NCBI GenBank assembly: GCA_024449915.1
Contig: JAMZAV010000952.1
Span: forward strand, 1 to 64,000
Source: Sweltsa coloradensis
Taxonomy: Eukaryota > Arthropoda > Insecta > Plecoptera > Chloroperlidae
Direction: 5' to 3'
Length of the DNA: 64,000 nt
This document shows, one piece after another, positions 24,001-33,265 of this stretch. Positions within the stretch are counted from its first letter, which is position 1; each line of letters begins with the position of its first letter. The notes under the pieces are model-generated. The model was given only the letters and a program-made list of their open reading frames with translations, searched no databases and was not told the DNA's origin. The translations under genes were made by a program, and so were the position numbers.

Positions 24001-27000
24001 TAAAAGTTGCCAAGGGCCTAGGCCTATGCACAGATGAGAAGAAAGGAGCCAGAAATGCCCGTGGTTGCTTTAATTAAGATTGCATAAAAATTTAAAATGT
24101 TATTTATTTACAGAAACTCCATTTTAAACATTAAAATAATATTTTCTGACCTGGTTCAAAAATTCTATGCCTAGGCCTAGGCCCTATGAAAGTTGCATCA
24201 CAATTTTGACCTAGGCCTAGGCCTAGCCTAGGTAGGCCCATGTGTTGTGTTCTATAATAACATTGCAGAACTTGATAATAACATTTTAATCATACTAATT
24301 CTACTTTTCACTTTTAATATCACATAATCCAAACTTTATAAACAAAAACGAAAGAAAACAATTTTGTAGGCTCTTGGCTGTTCAATTTAACTTGCATCCT
24401 CCCCAAAAGCAACTGCTTGGCTGTTTCCTTGCTGTTTCTCAATGGAAGCAGTTCCTACTACATCTGGGACACGGCTCCGCCCATGCTCCGCCCCCTATTG
24501 AAAGTCGAATCGACTATCGCCCCGCCTTCAATGTTTACAATCGAAATAAAAGAAAGCATAGAAAACGTAATTAACAAAATATCCGTAAATAAGACTAAAA
24601 ATCCGTTTATCCGTTTTGCACCCTTAATATCCGTAAAAACGGATAAAATCCGTTAAAACGGCAGCCCCTGTGCTATTGGTTGATTTGCTCGTTCTGACAT
24701 CACACACTGTTTTTTGTGACAAACATGTAGGCGTACAACTACAAAAGAGATGTTGATGATATATTTTGGCTTAAAATCATGTACCAAATATAATGTGAAA
24801 GTAAATTATTCTGCTGACAGAACATGGTCTTTACTAAACCCCTAATTAAAAGAGAAAACTCGTTATATTTACTTCGATGGTAAAGTAGTCATAATCCTCT
24901 TTGGCAAGGTTGACGAAGCGAGCGAACAACGACAACACGGGTTCCTTGTTGAAGAAGGTAACTTCGGACCATACGACTGCGGCCGAGAGAATACCGCACA
25001 AGATGGCCGCCGCCTTCAGGAAGTAGCCGTGAAGGACGCACTTCCAGTACCACTCTGAAACAAGATGGCGGAGGGGTGAGTAGATTCCGAGTTAAACTGA
25101 ATTCTTAGATTTAAGAAATACTAGTCTCAATTGGTTACCTACAATGACAACAAAATATGGCAATAGCAAAATAACCAATAACAAACAGACTTTGTGGCTC
25201 TTCAAAATGGTTATAGGCCTACTATTTGATAAAACCTGATGCTTATAATAAAATCATACTCAAAACAAAATAATGTCAGTCCCTTGGAGTTTGTTGTATG
25301 ATGACTTTGAACCGACCACTTTTTGTTTGTTTGCGTTTCTTACTCTTAACACCAAACAGATTAATGAGTAGAAACAAATTCATCGTTCAAGACGGGAAAT
25401 GGTTATCTTTGGCTCTTTTAAAAGACGTTGAGGCGGGAAAATTTAACATCGGTTTAAATGGGAAAAAGAAGGGACTCGTTGATGACGGGAAATCGTTGCA
25501 GCCGTGATCGTTGGACCGAAGTTCTACTGTAGTTGCAAAGTGTGACCTAACCAGGGCGGTCGTCGCCACGAGACCACTCACCTATGGTTGGGTTGTAGAG
25601 ACAGCGCTGCCAGGCGGGTCGGTGCGGTCGGAACGAAGCCTTGTACCGACGCTCGTGGCCTACTTGGTTGCGCGCGACGTCTTCAAGGTCGATGATGCGG
25701 TCCGCTAGGAGGCCCCACTGCGTCTCCGTGCGGTGCTGAGTCTGCAGCGACTTGATCACCTGAACAGGCAAAAGAAAACACGTCGTTAGTTCATAATATG
25801 TAGGCAATTTATTATTTATATATTTTCTTAGAATATGTTTATCCTCTCAAATTCCCCCGTCTGTGTCTGGGTTAGAATTTGGTCCAGAGCATAGCTCTAC
25901 ATAATTGAGGGGCTGAAATGCCGAAAAAACGATCTGAGATAGGCTACGAGCAGTTGCGGCGGCAGCAACATCGACGCGTAGACAACTGCATGGTATACAT
26001 ACATATTCGTTCTGTGTGGCACAATCTGTGTGCAAATTGGTGAACTCGGAAGTGTATTATGACTTCAAATAGAACGGTGGGACCACGGCTGGCCGTGCGC
26101 GCATAAGCAAGGTAAAGAACCTAAGAGTTAGACGGTTTATGCTCGCGGCCCCTCAATTAGACAATTTTAATAAAAACATGCCTTATGATGAGGGATTTGG
26201 ACCAGTATCCTCGCAGTGATAATACGCTTTGAACCAGTTCCCTAATCGTATGGACCACCAAAAGACTGACCCACTAATATGTAGTTAGTTACCTGCTTGT
26301 GAAGCCGGGCCAGCGCCCTGTCGTTGGGAGGGTCCAGGGGGGTGTCGTCAGGCAGCTGTCTCCGTCCCATCCTCTGTCTCAACTCCACAGGGGCCTTCTG
26401 TAGGATCGTCTCCAGGTTCCTGTGCAGGGGGTGGCCGGGACTGATAGCTAGACACACGGCCTGCAACGACTGAACACGACACATTACAATACTAGGCATT
26501 GATAACAATCACACATTCATCAAGTGCTCTGTGCCTAATGCCACACATAGCAATGATTAGTGCTTAATGTTGATTTCTTTAGTTAATATTTAGTGGTTTG
26601 CAGGTAGGGATGACTTCGGGTCGAAAAATCCGGAACCGGATCCACCCGCGCCGGATCCGGTTCGAAACCGGTTCTTACACATATTTTTCTTTCTCAATTT
26701 TCGTAAATTTGAATCTGCGCGGGCTAATTTCGATTGAAAACATGGGCGGGGCGATAATCGATTCGAATTTCGATAGGGGGCGGAGCCGTGTCCCAGACAT
26801 TGTAGGAACTGCTTAGTGAGAAACAGTTGAACAAACAATGGCCTACAAGATTGTTTATTTTCGTTTTCGTTCATAAAGTTTGGATTATGTGATCTTAAAC
26901 GTGAAACATAGAATTAGTTAGTATATGATTAAAATGTTATTAACAAGTTCTCCAATGTTATTATAACACAACACATGGGCCTAGGCTAAGCCTAGGTCAA

Positions 27001-30000
27001 AATTGTGACGCAACATTCATAGGGCCTAGGCTTAGGCCTAAGAATTTTGCAACCACGGGTGTTTCTGGTTGATTTATTCTCGTCTTTGCCTAGGCCCTTG
27101 GCAACTTTTAGGCTAAAAATAGAACCGGTTCCGAAAAAGGGGAACCGGATCGTAATGGAACCGGTTCCGAACCGGTTTCCGGGTACCCGAAGTCATCCCT
27201 ATTTGCAGGTACAATATTTTTTTAAAGTGCCCGATTCCCAGGAAACAAAAAAAACAGTTTGTGGATGTTGATCTAGATTGTTATTTTTAAGCCTATGCCT
27301 AAAAATTATTAATTATACAAAATGCCATTCAATTAAAATCCAGACAATTGAAAATTAATTGATAGAAAATTATAATGTAGGCCTAGGCCTAAGACTCTTC
27401 ACAAATAAAATTAATTTTAATTTAGGGATGCAGTAGACGAGACCTATTATATAAAGGCTGTCTTTTCCCTACTTGACATAAAAACCCAAGGTAGTCAAGT
27501 AAGTACCAGAAGCTGACTGTCAATCCCAATATTTTTTTAAAATTCAAAGTGTGGCTTTTTTAGTACCAGTAGCTTGGAAAAAAGAACGGTTTAGCAACTC
27601 GACATGTAAAACACTCTGAACATGGTCTACATGGGAAGAGTATAACATTACGCAAATAAAATCAATCAATCAATCTCATGTTCGTAGCTCACCTCCAAGA
27701 CGTCGTCAACAGTCTCCTCAGCCTCGCACTTCTCCGAGCTGAGCTTCGCCGCCTTGAAGTACGAGTAGTTGAGGAGGTAGCCGCGCTTGCTGGCGTTCCA
27801 CAGGGAGCGCGGTACTTCCACCAGGGCGTAGCCTGCGAGCAAGTCATGACCTTTGTTACAGTCGCTAGAGATCTAGCACCAAGACCCTTTGTTACAGTTG
27901 CCAGAGATTTAGTACCAAGACACGACCTTTGTGGGAGATAACCTCACAGTTAAAACACAGGGAGCGCGGTACGTACTTCTAGAGATTTAGCACCAATACA
28001 TGACCTTTGTTACAGTTCTTAGAGATTTAGTACCAAGACATGACCTTTTTTACAGTTGCTAGAGATTTAGCACCAAGACACGACCTTTGTGAGAGGTAAC
28101 CTCACAGTTAAAACATTACTGAGGAAGCAGCTAAGTACTGGTGGTAGGCCTAGTCATTAGAAAACACACTTTAGATACATTAATTTATCTAGTAGAACTT
28201 AGGAAGATGGTGGAAAGATCGTAAAAAATGGACAGTAAATAAGCAGCAGAATGTGGAAGAGTTATCGGGTGAAGAAGTTGTGTCAGGTATGGCAAACTGG
28301 CAGCTATGAAAGCCAAAAGGCAGAGTCAATTAGCTAATGCACCCCACTACCTAAATTTTAATTTTGTTTGGAAATACGGAAGGATAAGAATATATAAAAC
28401 GGCCTTTAAGATAAGAAAATAATTATAGGATCAGAAAACATCAATTAATGTGATCATTAGAGAAATGCTAAACTGTAGGCCTATGCCTGGACAAGTAAGT
28501 TTGCAGAAAGGAACGATCAGAAACGATCAAGACAAGATCCCACCCCCTAAACTCACCGAGCAGCAGAACCAGCAGCAACAACCCCCACGTGTTGGAGGCG
28601 GATGAAGCGATGGCCTTGAGTTTCTGTCCGTCAAGGTCGAGCCCGGGCTTGAGAGCGATGTAGACGAGAAGGATGCCGCAGATCAACAGGTACGAGCCGT
28701 AGTAGATAGCGTTGTCTATGAGGGCGGAGCGCAGCTTTCCGCGCACGGTGAAGTCTCCTGCCTTGATGTACGACTGCATCAGAGGTAGGACCAGCCTGGG
28801 AGGAGAAGAAAGAGAGATATAGATAACATTCTAGGAAGACAATCAAATCTAGTCTGCGTTGCCATGTTGTAACAATTTAACAAACCATTTTTTTCCTGAA
28901 AGGGGCCTACCTACCTAGTATTAGTAGTTTTAGGGCACTTTAACAACTAAGATTATTTGAGCCTCCAAGATAAAACAAATTCTAAAAGTGTGAGTTACCA
29001 CCATGTATATTTCTTTCCAAGGGGAGGAACGTACGGGGAGACGCGGGGGCCTAATGTTTTGGGACAATATTAAGGAAAAGGTTTTGGTAAATTATGGATT
29101 AGAAATCAATCCTAAAATAATTAAAGAAAAAACAATTTTTAATTTTTATGTTAGGGCGCCGCGCGGCCCGCGACAGCCGAAAAGCAGCCGACAATCCCTG
29201 GCGTGATCCGATTCGAGGACATTGCCAGGCGGGGAGTTTGACTGGGGCGGTACATCTGTCAAAGAATAACGCAGGTGTACCAGTAGGAGGATCTAGTCAA
29301 CTTAGGTTAACATTAACAACAAAAAGTTACTTTCTCAATTGTTTAACATGATCTAGGTAGGTTACCTACAACTAGTGAGTACACACAAATAAAACAAGGT
29401 TAGGTCTATAGGGTGACCACTGACCAATGACTCAATGAGGCATGTGGACATTGGAAAACAGCAAGCAACAACGGATGCTTATATGAAATATTTCGAAGAA
29501 GGCTCCGACTAGGCTGCTTGGCATCAACACAGACACAAAACACTTTTAGCCCACCCACTTTGACTTTCACTGACATATATTCGCACAACACATTTGATTG
29601 TCTCCCTTCCTCTCAACGTCGTTGGTCGGCTTACCATGTGAGACACTGCGATGTCCAGTAGACTACGCGCCACAGGTTTGGAAACACCTGCTCGGGGACG
29701 TAGCTCCACGGCTCCTGGCAGAGCTTTAGCCACGGAACGCTAGATGGCGAGACCGTGCTGCCGTTGACCAGCAGGTCTAACGAGCTGTTGTCCCCGAGGG
29801 AGGTGACGTTCTCTGGCAGGGACTCTTGAATACACTGACGGAATACCGTCTAGAACAAACACGAGGTGTTATAATTTGTTTGTACTTTTTACGGTAGAAT
29901 GGTACCGGTAGGTCTAATGTCCGTAGCTTTGTGATTCCTCCATTTAGGTTTGAGATTTAAGAAGCAATCATTGCAAATAATTTTTATTCTGCCATACCAG

Positions 30001-32863
30001 GTGGGTTTCATGTGGAAAGGATTGAGATGGAAAGAATTAATAGATGAGAGAGTAGAGGACTGGTGATAAGGTAGGCTTTTCAAGGGAGTATGAAAGTTCT
30101 GGAGAAATGGTTACGATGCTAAAATGGCAAACCCTAGAAGACAGAAGGGAGAGAGGATAATTGACAAAATTGTATAGACCCTACCGGTAGGGGAGTTACC
30201 GTAGGTCTACCGTAAAAGGGGTTTTCAACGATGTGGCGAGATTGGAAAACAAATTAGGCTATGTGTGGGTTATACTTGAGTAAGAATGATCATTTGAACG
30301 GCCATTCCATAGTTGCGGGTGTGACACATTACACACTTACAATACCTGCCAAGTGTTTATAAATTACAAATTGAAACTCAAGACATTGTATACATTCATT
30401 GTTGCCATAAGATGTACAAATAAACCAAATTTCAACTTTCTGTGACTTTAAGAAATCAGTAAATTAAAATTAAAACAGGTGTTGCGGGTGTGACACTTTT
30501 TGCCACTGTATTTACACCTTTACATGAACATGTGCCAAAGTCTGTGAATATAGGACCCCTTGGATAGGCAACTATTTTTTTTCTAAAGCATTATAGAACA
30601 CCCTTAAAATAAAATATAAGGAATAGTGGCTCAAATAATTAAAAAGACGATTTATGATAGTTTGAAGATGTTGCGGGTGTGACAAGGAAATGTTGCGGGT
30701 GTGACGTAGTGCACAAAATATGATATTAAATACGAGTTTTTGTATGTAGATTATAATTTGGTTGGCTGTTTTCTTACATACTTCATGAATACTCAATACT
30801 AAAATGTAAGTTAACAAATATGCATGCTAAATATGATATTTAAAAAAGGTAGCCTATTATAAAATAAAGTGTTGCATTGTAATTTATTTAATGAAATATG
30901 GGTCCTCGTCACTGATATTTTTTATTTAAACTTTGAAGTAGGGGCTAATAGCATAAAAAGAGGATTAACTAATAATGTCTTATCATTTATAATTCCTGCA
31001 GCTTTATCATTATTCATGCATGCCTAATCACTGACGAACTTAATTGCCCATGATTGTTGTGAAGTATTGGAGGAGCTACCATCTTCTTGATAACGTCTTT
31101 GTTCTCGCATGACGTATTCACAATATCGGGCCATACCCAATAGTTGCCACTAGGATGCATGCATATACTTTAGCCTAAGGGTTACTTCACTGGTTTCATC
31201 ATCAAATGCTACGATCTCAGCATAATACTGCTTGTCGGTATTTTTTCCCCATTTACCGCAAGTGAAACGAGGACAAAATCACTGACGTTAATATCTAGGG
31301 CAGGATTGTTGACGGAAGCGCAGACATCCGAAAAAATGATCACTTTTGTTAACTTAGGAAACTCGACTTTTAATTCAGCAAAAATCTTTTCGAGGAATGC
31401 CCACACTGCATGTTTGTTAATTGTTATGTGTCAAGTCATCACTTTCAACCGCCAAGGACCTCTTAACGTCATCTTTTAAGTTTTAATCAAGCGCAGGCTG
31501 TAAAAACAGTCATTTGATCATGACTCCAATGAGCGCTCTGAATCTCGTCTTGAATGATTGCCGAAAAATTTTCAGCAAAGTCGACTTGAAGTACAAATTC
31601 CTTTTCTGGTACCTACCTAATCTCTCTTTTGCATTTTCAAAATACGTTGACTGCGTGCGTTATATGTGCATTACTTAGGCTACCTAAACTAGGTAGGCCT
31701 AATGGGCAATTTTTTTTTACCTATTTGACTGTAGCCCTGGCATTATCATGCAATTCAATAATCATGTCACACCCGCAACATAACTGTGTGTCACACCCGC
31801 AACACAATTTCAACCACTTCTAGTCAGTGCATCTCAGATTTCTCTGTTGGATATGATAAGTCATATAACCTAACCTTAAAATAAAGTACTCTCCAACTTT
31901 TGTTAGCCATAATCTTAACACTATCATAGTTTATTGTAGTTTTGTGTTGCGGGTGTGACATGTATTCATAACATCTTTAATGATACAAAATTTAAGTAAA
32001 ACTTACTAAGTGTTCAGTTTTTCTAGCTAAAATACTTCACAACATCATTAAGTGTTGATATACAAAAGAAAGAACTTCACACAGCTGACCTTAAAGAAAT
32101 TGGAAGGCTTACAATTTAGGGGATGTGGCACTAAAATAAAAACAATAACTTTACACCGACTTTGAAGCACTGTAAAACACATAATTAACTACCCACGAAG
32201 AAAGCAAAGACATTTTGAAATTCAGTGGAGTTTTGACTTTAATTTTTGACCCATCAATAAACTATTGGGTAAAAATTATTTTTCACTTGTCAGGCTCACT
32301 TTGCTATGGAATGGCCGTGAACTGGAAATGTGAATGGTTAGGATTTAATAGTAGGCCTGCTGATGTTGAGAAATATTCCTTTTTCCTTTTTTCCCGGTAG
32401 TAGCTATTGGAATGGGTTAGACCTACAGGGGGAGAAAGAGGCTAACCTATAGGTTTAAAATGAGTATTAGGGAGTGTCGTGAGGGATTGGTTTTGAGAAA
32501 AGAGATTTTGCCACTGAGTGAAAACTCGATGGCCTAGCCTAGAGGTATAAGTCATCAATGATGAGAATGAGTCATTATTAACCCTTGAAATATCCAGGCA
32601 GAGCTATAGTAGCCTAGACTAGAAGAGAAGAATTTGCGGTAGCCTACTTCAAATAGGTATTATTGAGAACTGTAGGTAGGCTCACTTACCGATGAAACAT
32701 CGAGCGGCAGAATGAAGACGATAAGAAACGAGAAGTACCAAGCAACGAGAACAGCCAATGTCACAACAATGTGGTGTTTCATCCAGTTCCCATAATTGTA
32801 GAGAATATACGTAGCGATACAAAACGTCACCACTACCTCAGTCAAAAGTGGACCAAGCGTCAT
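14829..32863 (-). CDS. LMBRD2: LMBR1 domain-containing protein 2 (complete, 12 coding exons)
   Basis: A multi-pass LMBR1-family membrane protein. The vertebrate homologue has been linked to beta2-adrenergic receptor signalling; the molecular activity is not established. Joining the exons 32863-32690, 29849-29635, 28795-28557, 27832-27693, 26469-26293, 25759-25582, 25054-24873, 23125-22886, 21429-21228, 18558-18451, 16189-16048 and 15015-14829 gives 2184 nt. That is 727 residues, close to the ~695 of human LMBRD2. Every junction is GT-AG and every phase agrees. Recognisable blocks, in order, are the N-terminal membrane pair with [60 protein letters not shown] split over a junction, [43 protein letters not shown], a basic coiled cytosolic tail and a C-terminus RGLFDDV like the human NDV end. 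The start is the only ATG aligned with the family N-terminus. Introns are packed with MITEs. The ATG is 96 nt from the BBIP1 stop. Confidence 0.95.
15389..15840. repeat. Near-perfect 450-bp palindrome in LMBRD2 intron 11
   Basis: Two ~215-bp arms with about 85-90% identity by eye meet at about 15600-15625. Shared blocks include GTAAGCACTCAAATTC, TCTGGAGAAAAATTGAAA, ACATACGTGAATTCTAAAA and GTAATAAACCCTACTAT. The outer ends are CTTAAGAG / CTCTTAAG. It is most likely a foldback transposon or an inverted MITE dimer. Confidence 0.9.
16048..16189 (-). CDS. LMBRD2: LMBRD2 coding exon 11
   Basis: Acceptor TTCCAG. Encodes [18 protein letters not shown] and [20 protein letters not shown], a low-complexity cytosolic tail. 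Donor AAAG|GTAACG, phase 2. Family similarity is weak here; phase and GC content support it. Confidence 0.85.
17204..17631 (-). mobile_element. tRNA-derived SINE, copy 1
   Basis: On the minus strand it starts with a tRNA-like head (box B GGGTTCGATTCCCGC, about 17568-17583, with anticodon-loop-like TTCCAAT). A body with GAGTGGGTAGACTCTAAAT follows, then an ATTT-repeat tail. The body is shared with 51151-51590 and 53997-54383. Comparison with the empty MITE at 21739-22403 shows the insertion limits. Confidence 0.85.
17679..17844. mobile_element. Tandem pair of 77-bp TTAA-flanked mini-elements
   Basis: TTAA sites at 17679, 17760 and 17841 are exactly 81 bp apart. Between them lie two near-identical 77-bp units, each starting CCCTCTCCCGGCCAGAG and ending GACCAGGAGAGTG (inverted ends). 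The empty site in the related MITE copy reads AACTTAAGGGG. This fits a piggyBac-like TTAA target, duplicated in tandem. Confidence 0.8.
18451..18558 (-). CDS. LMBRD2: LMBRD2 coding exon 10 (basic cytosolic tail)
   Basis: Acceptor TTTCAG. Encodes [20 protein letters not shown] and [12 protein letters not shown], matching the charged helical tail of LMBRD2 proteins. Donor AGGG|GTGAGT, phase 1. Confidence 0.9.
18585..19870. repeat. Composite repeat in LMBRD2 intron 9
   Basis: The left text GAGATGTGCAAAAATG and the right text CATTTTTGCACAACTCTA look like inverted ends of a hAT-like element, but no matching 8-bp flank is seen. Inside, ACCCGGCACCTCCACCA recurs at about 19434, 19556 and 19610. Its complement (GGTGGAGGTGCCGG) recurs in the MITE at 21739-22403. 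Confidence 0.45.
19871..21227. other. LMBRD2 intron 9, right part: nothing recognisable
   Basis: AT-rich DNA without a splice-flanked coding segment or paired terminal repeats. Confidence 0.4.
21228..21429 (-). CDS. LMBRD2: LMBRD2 coding exon 9 (last membrane segment)
   Basis: Acceptor CACCAG. Encodes [20 protein letters not shown], then [19 protein letters not shown] and [12 protein letters not shown]. Donor CGCG|GTGAGT, phase 1. Confidence 0.96.
21655..22440 (-). repeat. SINE-like family 2, copy 2, split by a MITE
   Basis: The left part (about 21655-21738) and right part (22404-22440, with GGGATTCGAACCCACGTCC) join across the MITE at 21739-22403 to resemble the uninterrupted copy at 45480-45610. 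Confidence 0.6.
21739..22403. mobile_element. hAT-like MITE (family TAGAGGTAGTG), copy 2, 665 bp
   Basis: Starts TAGAGGTAGTGAAAAATGG and ends CATTTTTCATTACCTCTA. The flanking 8-mers CCTATGCG (21731-21738, 22404-22411) are identical. It serves as the uninterrupted reference for the copy at 16777-18008. It lies in LMBRD2 intron 8 and is non-coding. Confidence 0.93.
22886..23125 (-). CDS. LMBRD2: LMBRD2 coding exon 8
   Basis: Acceptor TTTTAG. Encodes [20 protein letters not shown], then [16 protein letters not shown] and [18 protein letters not shown], the best-conserved stretch of the family. Donor CAG|GTAGGC, phase 0. Confidence 0.96.
23854..24670. mobile_element. hAT-like MITE (CAGGGCTGCC ends), 817 bp
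   Basis: Ends CAGGGCTGCC and GGCAGCCCCTG with an identical 8-bp duplication TGCTATTG (23846-23853 and 24671-24678). Internal text, including the AGGCCTAGG cluster and GGAAGCAGTTCCTAC, is homologous in opposite orientation to the MITE at 26605-27201, although the ends differ. It lies in LMBRD2 intron 7. Confidence 0.93.
24873..25054 (-). CDS. LMBRD2: LMBRD2 coding exon 7
   Basis: Acceptor TTTCAG. Encodes [14 protein letters not shown], a membrane segment, then [20 protein letters not shown] and DYDYFTIE. Donor GAA|GTAAAT, phase 0. It is too short on ATG codons to stand out as an open frame but matches the family throughout. Confidence 0.95.
25582..25759 (-). CDS. LMBRD2: LMBRD2 coding exon 6
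   Basis: Acceptor GTTCAG, encoding [19 protein letters not shown], then [11 protein letters not shown] and CLYNPT. Donor ATAG|GTGAGT, phase 1, completing Glu with the next exon. Confidence 0.95.
26293..26469 (-). CDS. LMBRD2: LMBRD2 coding exon 5
   Basis: Acceptor GTTCAG, encoding [15 protein letters not shown] through [10 protein letters not shown]. Donor CAG|GTAACT, phase 0. The acceptor choice restores the spacing before HPL seen in the human protein. A second AG nine bases in is less likely. Confidence 0.9.
26605..27201. mobile_element. hAT-like MITE (TAGGGATGACTTCGGGT ends), 597 bp
   Basis: The inverted ends TAGGGATGACTTCGGGT and ACCCGAAGTCATCCCTA are flanked by an identical TTTGCAGG (26597-26604 and 27202-27209). 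The subterminal text is rich in GGAACCGG. Another copy begins at 63779. It lies in LMBRD2 intron 4. Confidence 0.95.
27693..27832 (-). CDS. LMBRD2: LMBRD2 coding exon 4
   Basis: Acceptor CGCAG, encoding [20 protein letters not shown] and then [20 protein letters not shown]. Donor GAG|GTGAGC, phase 0. A 17-bp piece of this exon (27799-27815) is copied in the neighbouring intron at 27956-27972. Confidence 0.95.
27846..28113. repeat. Minisatellite with ~40-45 bp units in LMBRD2 intron 3
   Basis: Direct repeats of CATGACCTTTGTTACAG(T) ... CTAGAGATTTAGCACCAAGA. A longer unit also includes GTAACCTCACAGTTAAAACA. A 17-bp copy of exon 4 (CACAGGGAGCGCGGTAC, 27956-27972) sits inside the array. Confidence 0.85.
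28557..28795 (-). CDS. LMBRD2: LMBRD2 coding exon 3 (TM3-TM5 region)
   Basis: Acceptor CTCCCAG. Encodes [15 protein letters not shown], then [18 protein letters not shown] and [14 protein letters not shown]. Donor CTCG|GTGAGT, phase 1. The match to the human protein is continuous. Confidence 0.95.
29154..29280 (+). pseudogene. 28S rRNA gene fragment inside LMBRD2 intron 2
   Basis: The stretch contains GCCAGGCGGGGAGTTTGACT, then GGGGCGGTACATCTGTCAAA and GAATAACGCAGGTGT. This is a conserved block of the large-subunit rRNA, in the insect form (ACATCTGTCAAAGAATAACG). Upstream text GACAGCCGAAAAGCAGCCGA and CAATCCCTGGCGTGATCCG also fits. Homology stops after GCAGGTGT, where the normal CCTAAGG is replaced by ACCAGTAGG. 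At ~127 bp it cannot be a working rRNA gene. Confidence 0.88.
29635..29849 (-). CDS. LMBRD2: LMBRD2 coding exon 2 (luminal loop to TM3)
   Basis: Acceptor TTCTAG, first codons [10 protein letters not shown]. It contains N-glycosylation-type sequons NVTS, NSS and NGST in the expected luminal loop, then [18 protein letters not shown]. It ends in phase 2 inside Trp130 at ACATG|GTAAGC. Confidence 0.93.
30112..30175 (+). pseudogene. Possible LINE reverse-transcriptase tail scrap
   Basis: Encodes [14 protein letters not shown] before a stop, resembling the 'LGW.TLE.RR...L' segment near the C-terminus of several LINE proteins. It is short and degenerate, and no other part of the element is evident. 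Confidence 0.35.
30298..32318 (-). mobile_element. Transposon relic with 7 copies of a 14-bp motif, 2.0 kb
   Basis: The 15-bp terminal inverted repeats are perfect: ACGGCCATTCCATAG at 30298-30312 and its complement at 32304-32318. The motif TTGCGGGTGTGAC(A) starts at 30313, 30482, 30671, 30693 and 31947, and is inverted at 31765-31778 and 31789-31802. It encodes a decayed transposase-like protein on the minus strand. It lies in LMBRD2 intron 1. The target duplication is unclear (at most GA). Such repeated subterminal motifs often bind transposase; that role is inferred. Confidence 0.82.
31035..31612 (-). pseudogene. Decayed transposase-like ORF of the 2-kb relic
   Basis: Minus-strand pieces in shifting frames read [20 protein letters not shown] then [13 protein letters not shown]. 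Next comes [20 protein letters not shown] with VIIFSD, and then [31 protein letters not shown] and [20 protein letters not shown]. The order and motifs parallel the ORF at 37660-38540. The segment with the expected third acidic motif is deleted and there are several frameshifts and stops, so it is inactive. I recall similar uncharacterised invertebrate proteins but cannot name the superfamily. Confidence 0.7.
32690..32863 (-). CDS. LMBRD2: LMBRD2 coding exon 1 (residues 1-58)
   Basis: Starts [15 protein letters not shown] and holds the first two membrane segments, ending FILPLDVSS. The donor is TCG|GTAAGT, phase 0. A possible acceptor TCCAG sits just before the GTAAAGATG start context, so a 5' non-coding exon further upstream is possible. 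Confidence 0.93.
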
Positions 32864-32959
32864 CTTTACCTGGACTTATTTTTGCAGCAGAATGTATTAG
32901 GCTGGTGCCTAGGTAAGCCTACACTGTAGGTCTTCTTGGTTTAGCTATGTCGGAGGGGT

Positions 32960-33169
32960 TTACAACTGTTCACCTGTCTTCTCAACAATCTCAGTTTGTT
33001 GCTGTTTGAACTTTGCTTCTGCATCCTTCTGCATTTTTTCCATTTTCTCCAGGGTGACAGATTTCAGTGGCATAAGTTTTGGCTTACAAAGAATGTACTG
33101 AGTAGTGTCTTCTTCGTGAATGAACCCATGCCGAGGAATGAAATCCTTGAATGGTTTTTCTGAAGACAT
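32960..33169 (-). CDS. BBIP1: BBSome-interacting protein 1 (BBIP1/BBIP10)
   Basis: A 69-residue protein. BBIP1 is the smallest subunit of the BBSome, the coat complex that moves membrane cargo in cilia. The diagnostic core is LCKPKLMPLKSVTLEKMEKM, almost the same as the human [20 protein letters not shown]. It is preceded by an acidic stretch (HEEDTTQYI) and followed by a charged helical tail. The coding part is one exon. An acceptor (TTTTGTTTTCAG, exon starting at 33265) and an upstream donor (TGCAG|GTATG at 33536) suggest a 5' non-coding leader exon. The gene is divergent to LIPT2 and its stop lies 96 nt before the LMBRD2 start on the same strand, with no AATAAA in the gap. Confidence 0.92.
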   Translation of the reverse strand: MSSEKPFKDFIPRHGFIHEEDTTQYILCKPKLMPLKSVTLEKMEKMQKDAEAKFKQQQTEIVEKTGEQL

Positions 33170-33265
33170 TGCAAAGTTGGCAAGGCTAGCCTAGGTAGGT
33201 GTGATGTGTTCCTATATTTGCCTTACGACATGGCCTACAGGCCTAATACGGCCTAGGGCTAGGCT

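Noticed and set aside
27846..28113. Regular ~40-bp repeats as a CRISPR-like array
   Set aside because: There are no unique spacers; it is a tandem minisatellite in an LMBRD2 intron.
30313..31960. Repeated 14-mer resembling CRISPR repeats
   Set aside because: Spacing is irregular, orientation mixed, and no cas genes exist; this is eukaryotic DNA and the motif lies inside a transposon.
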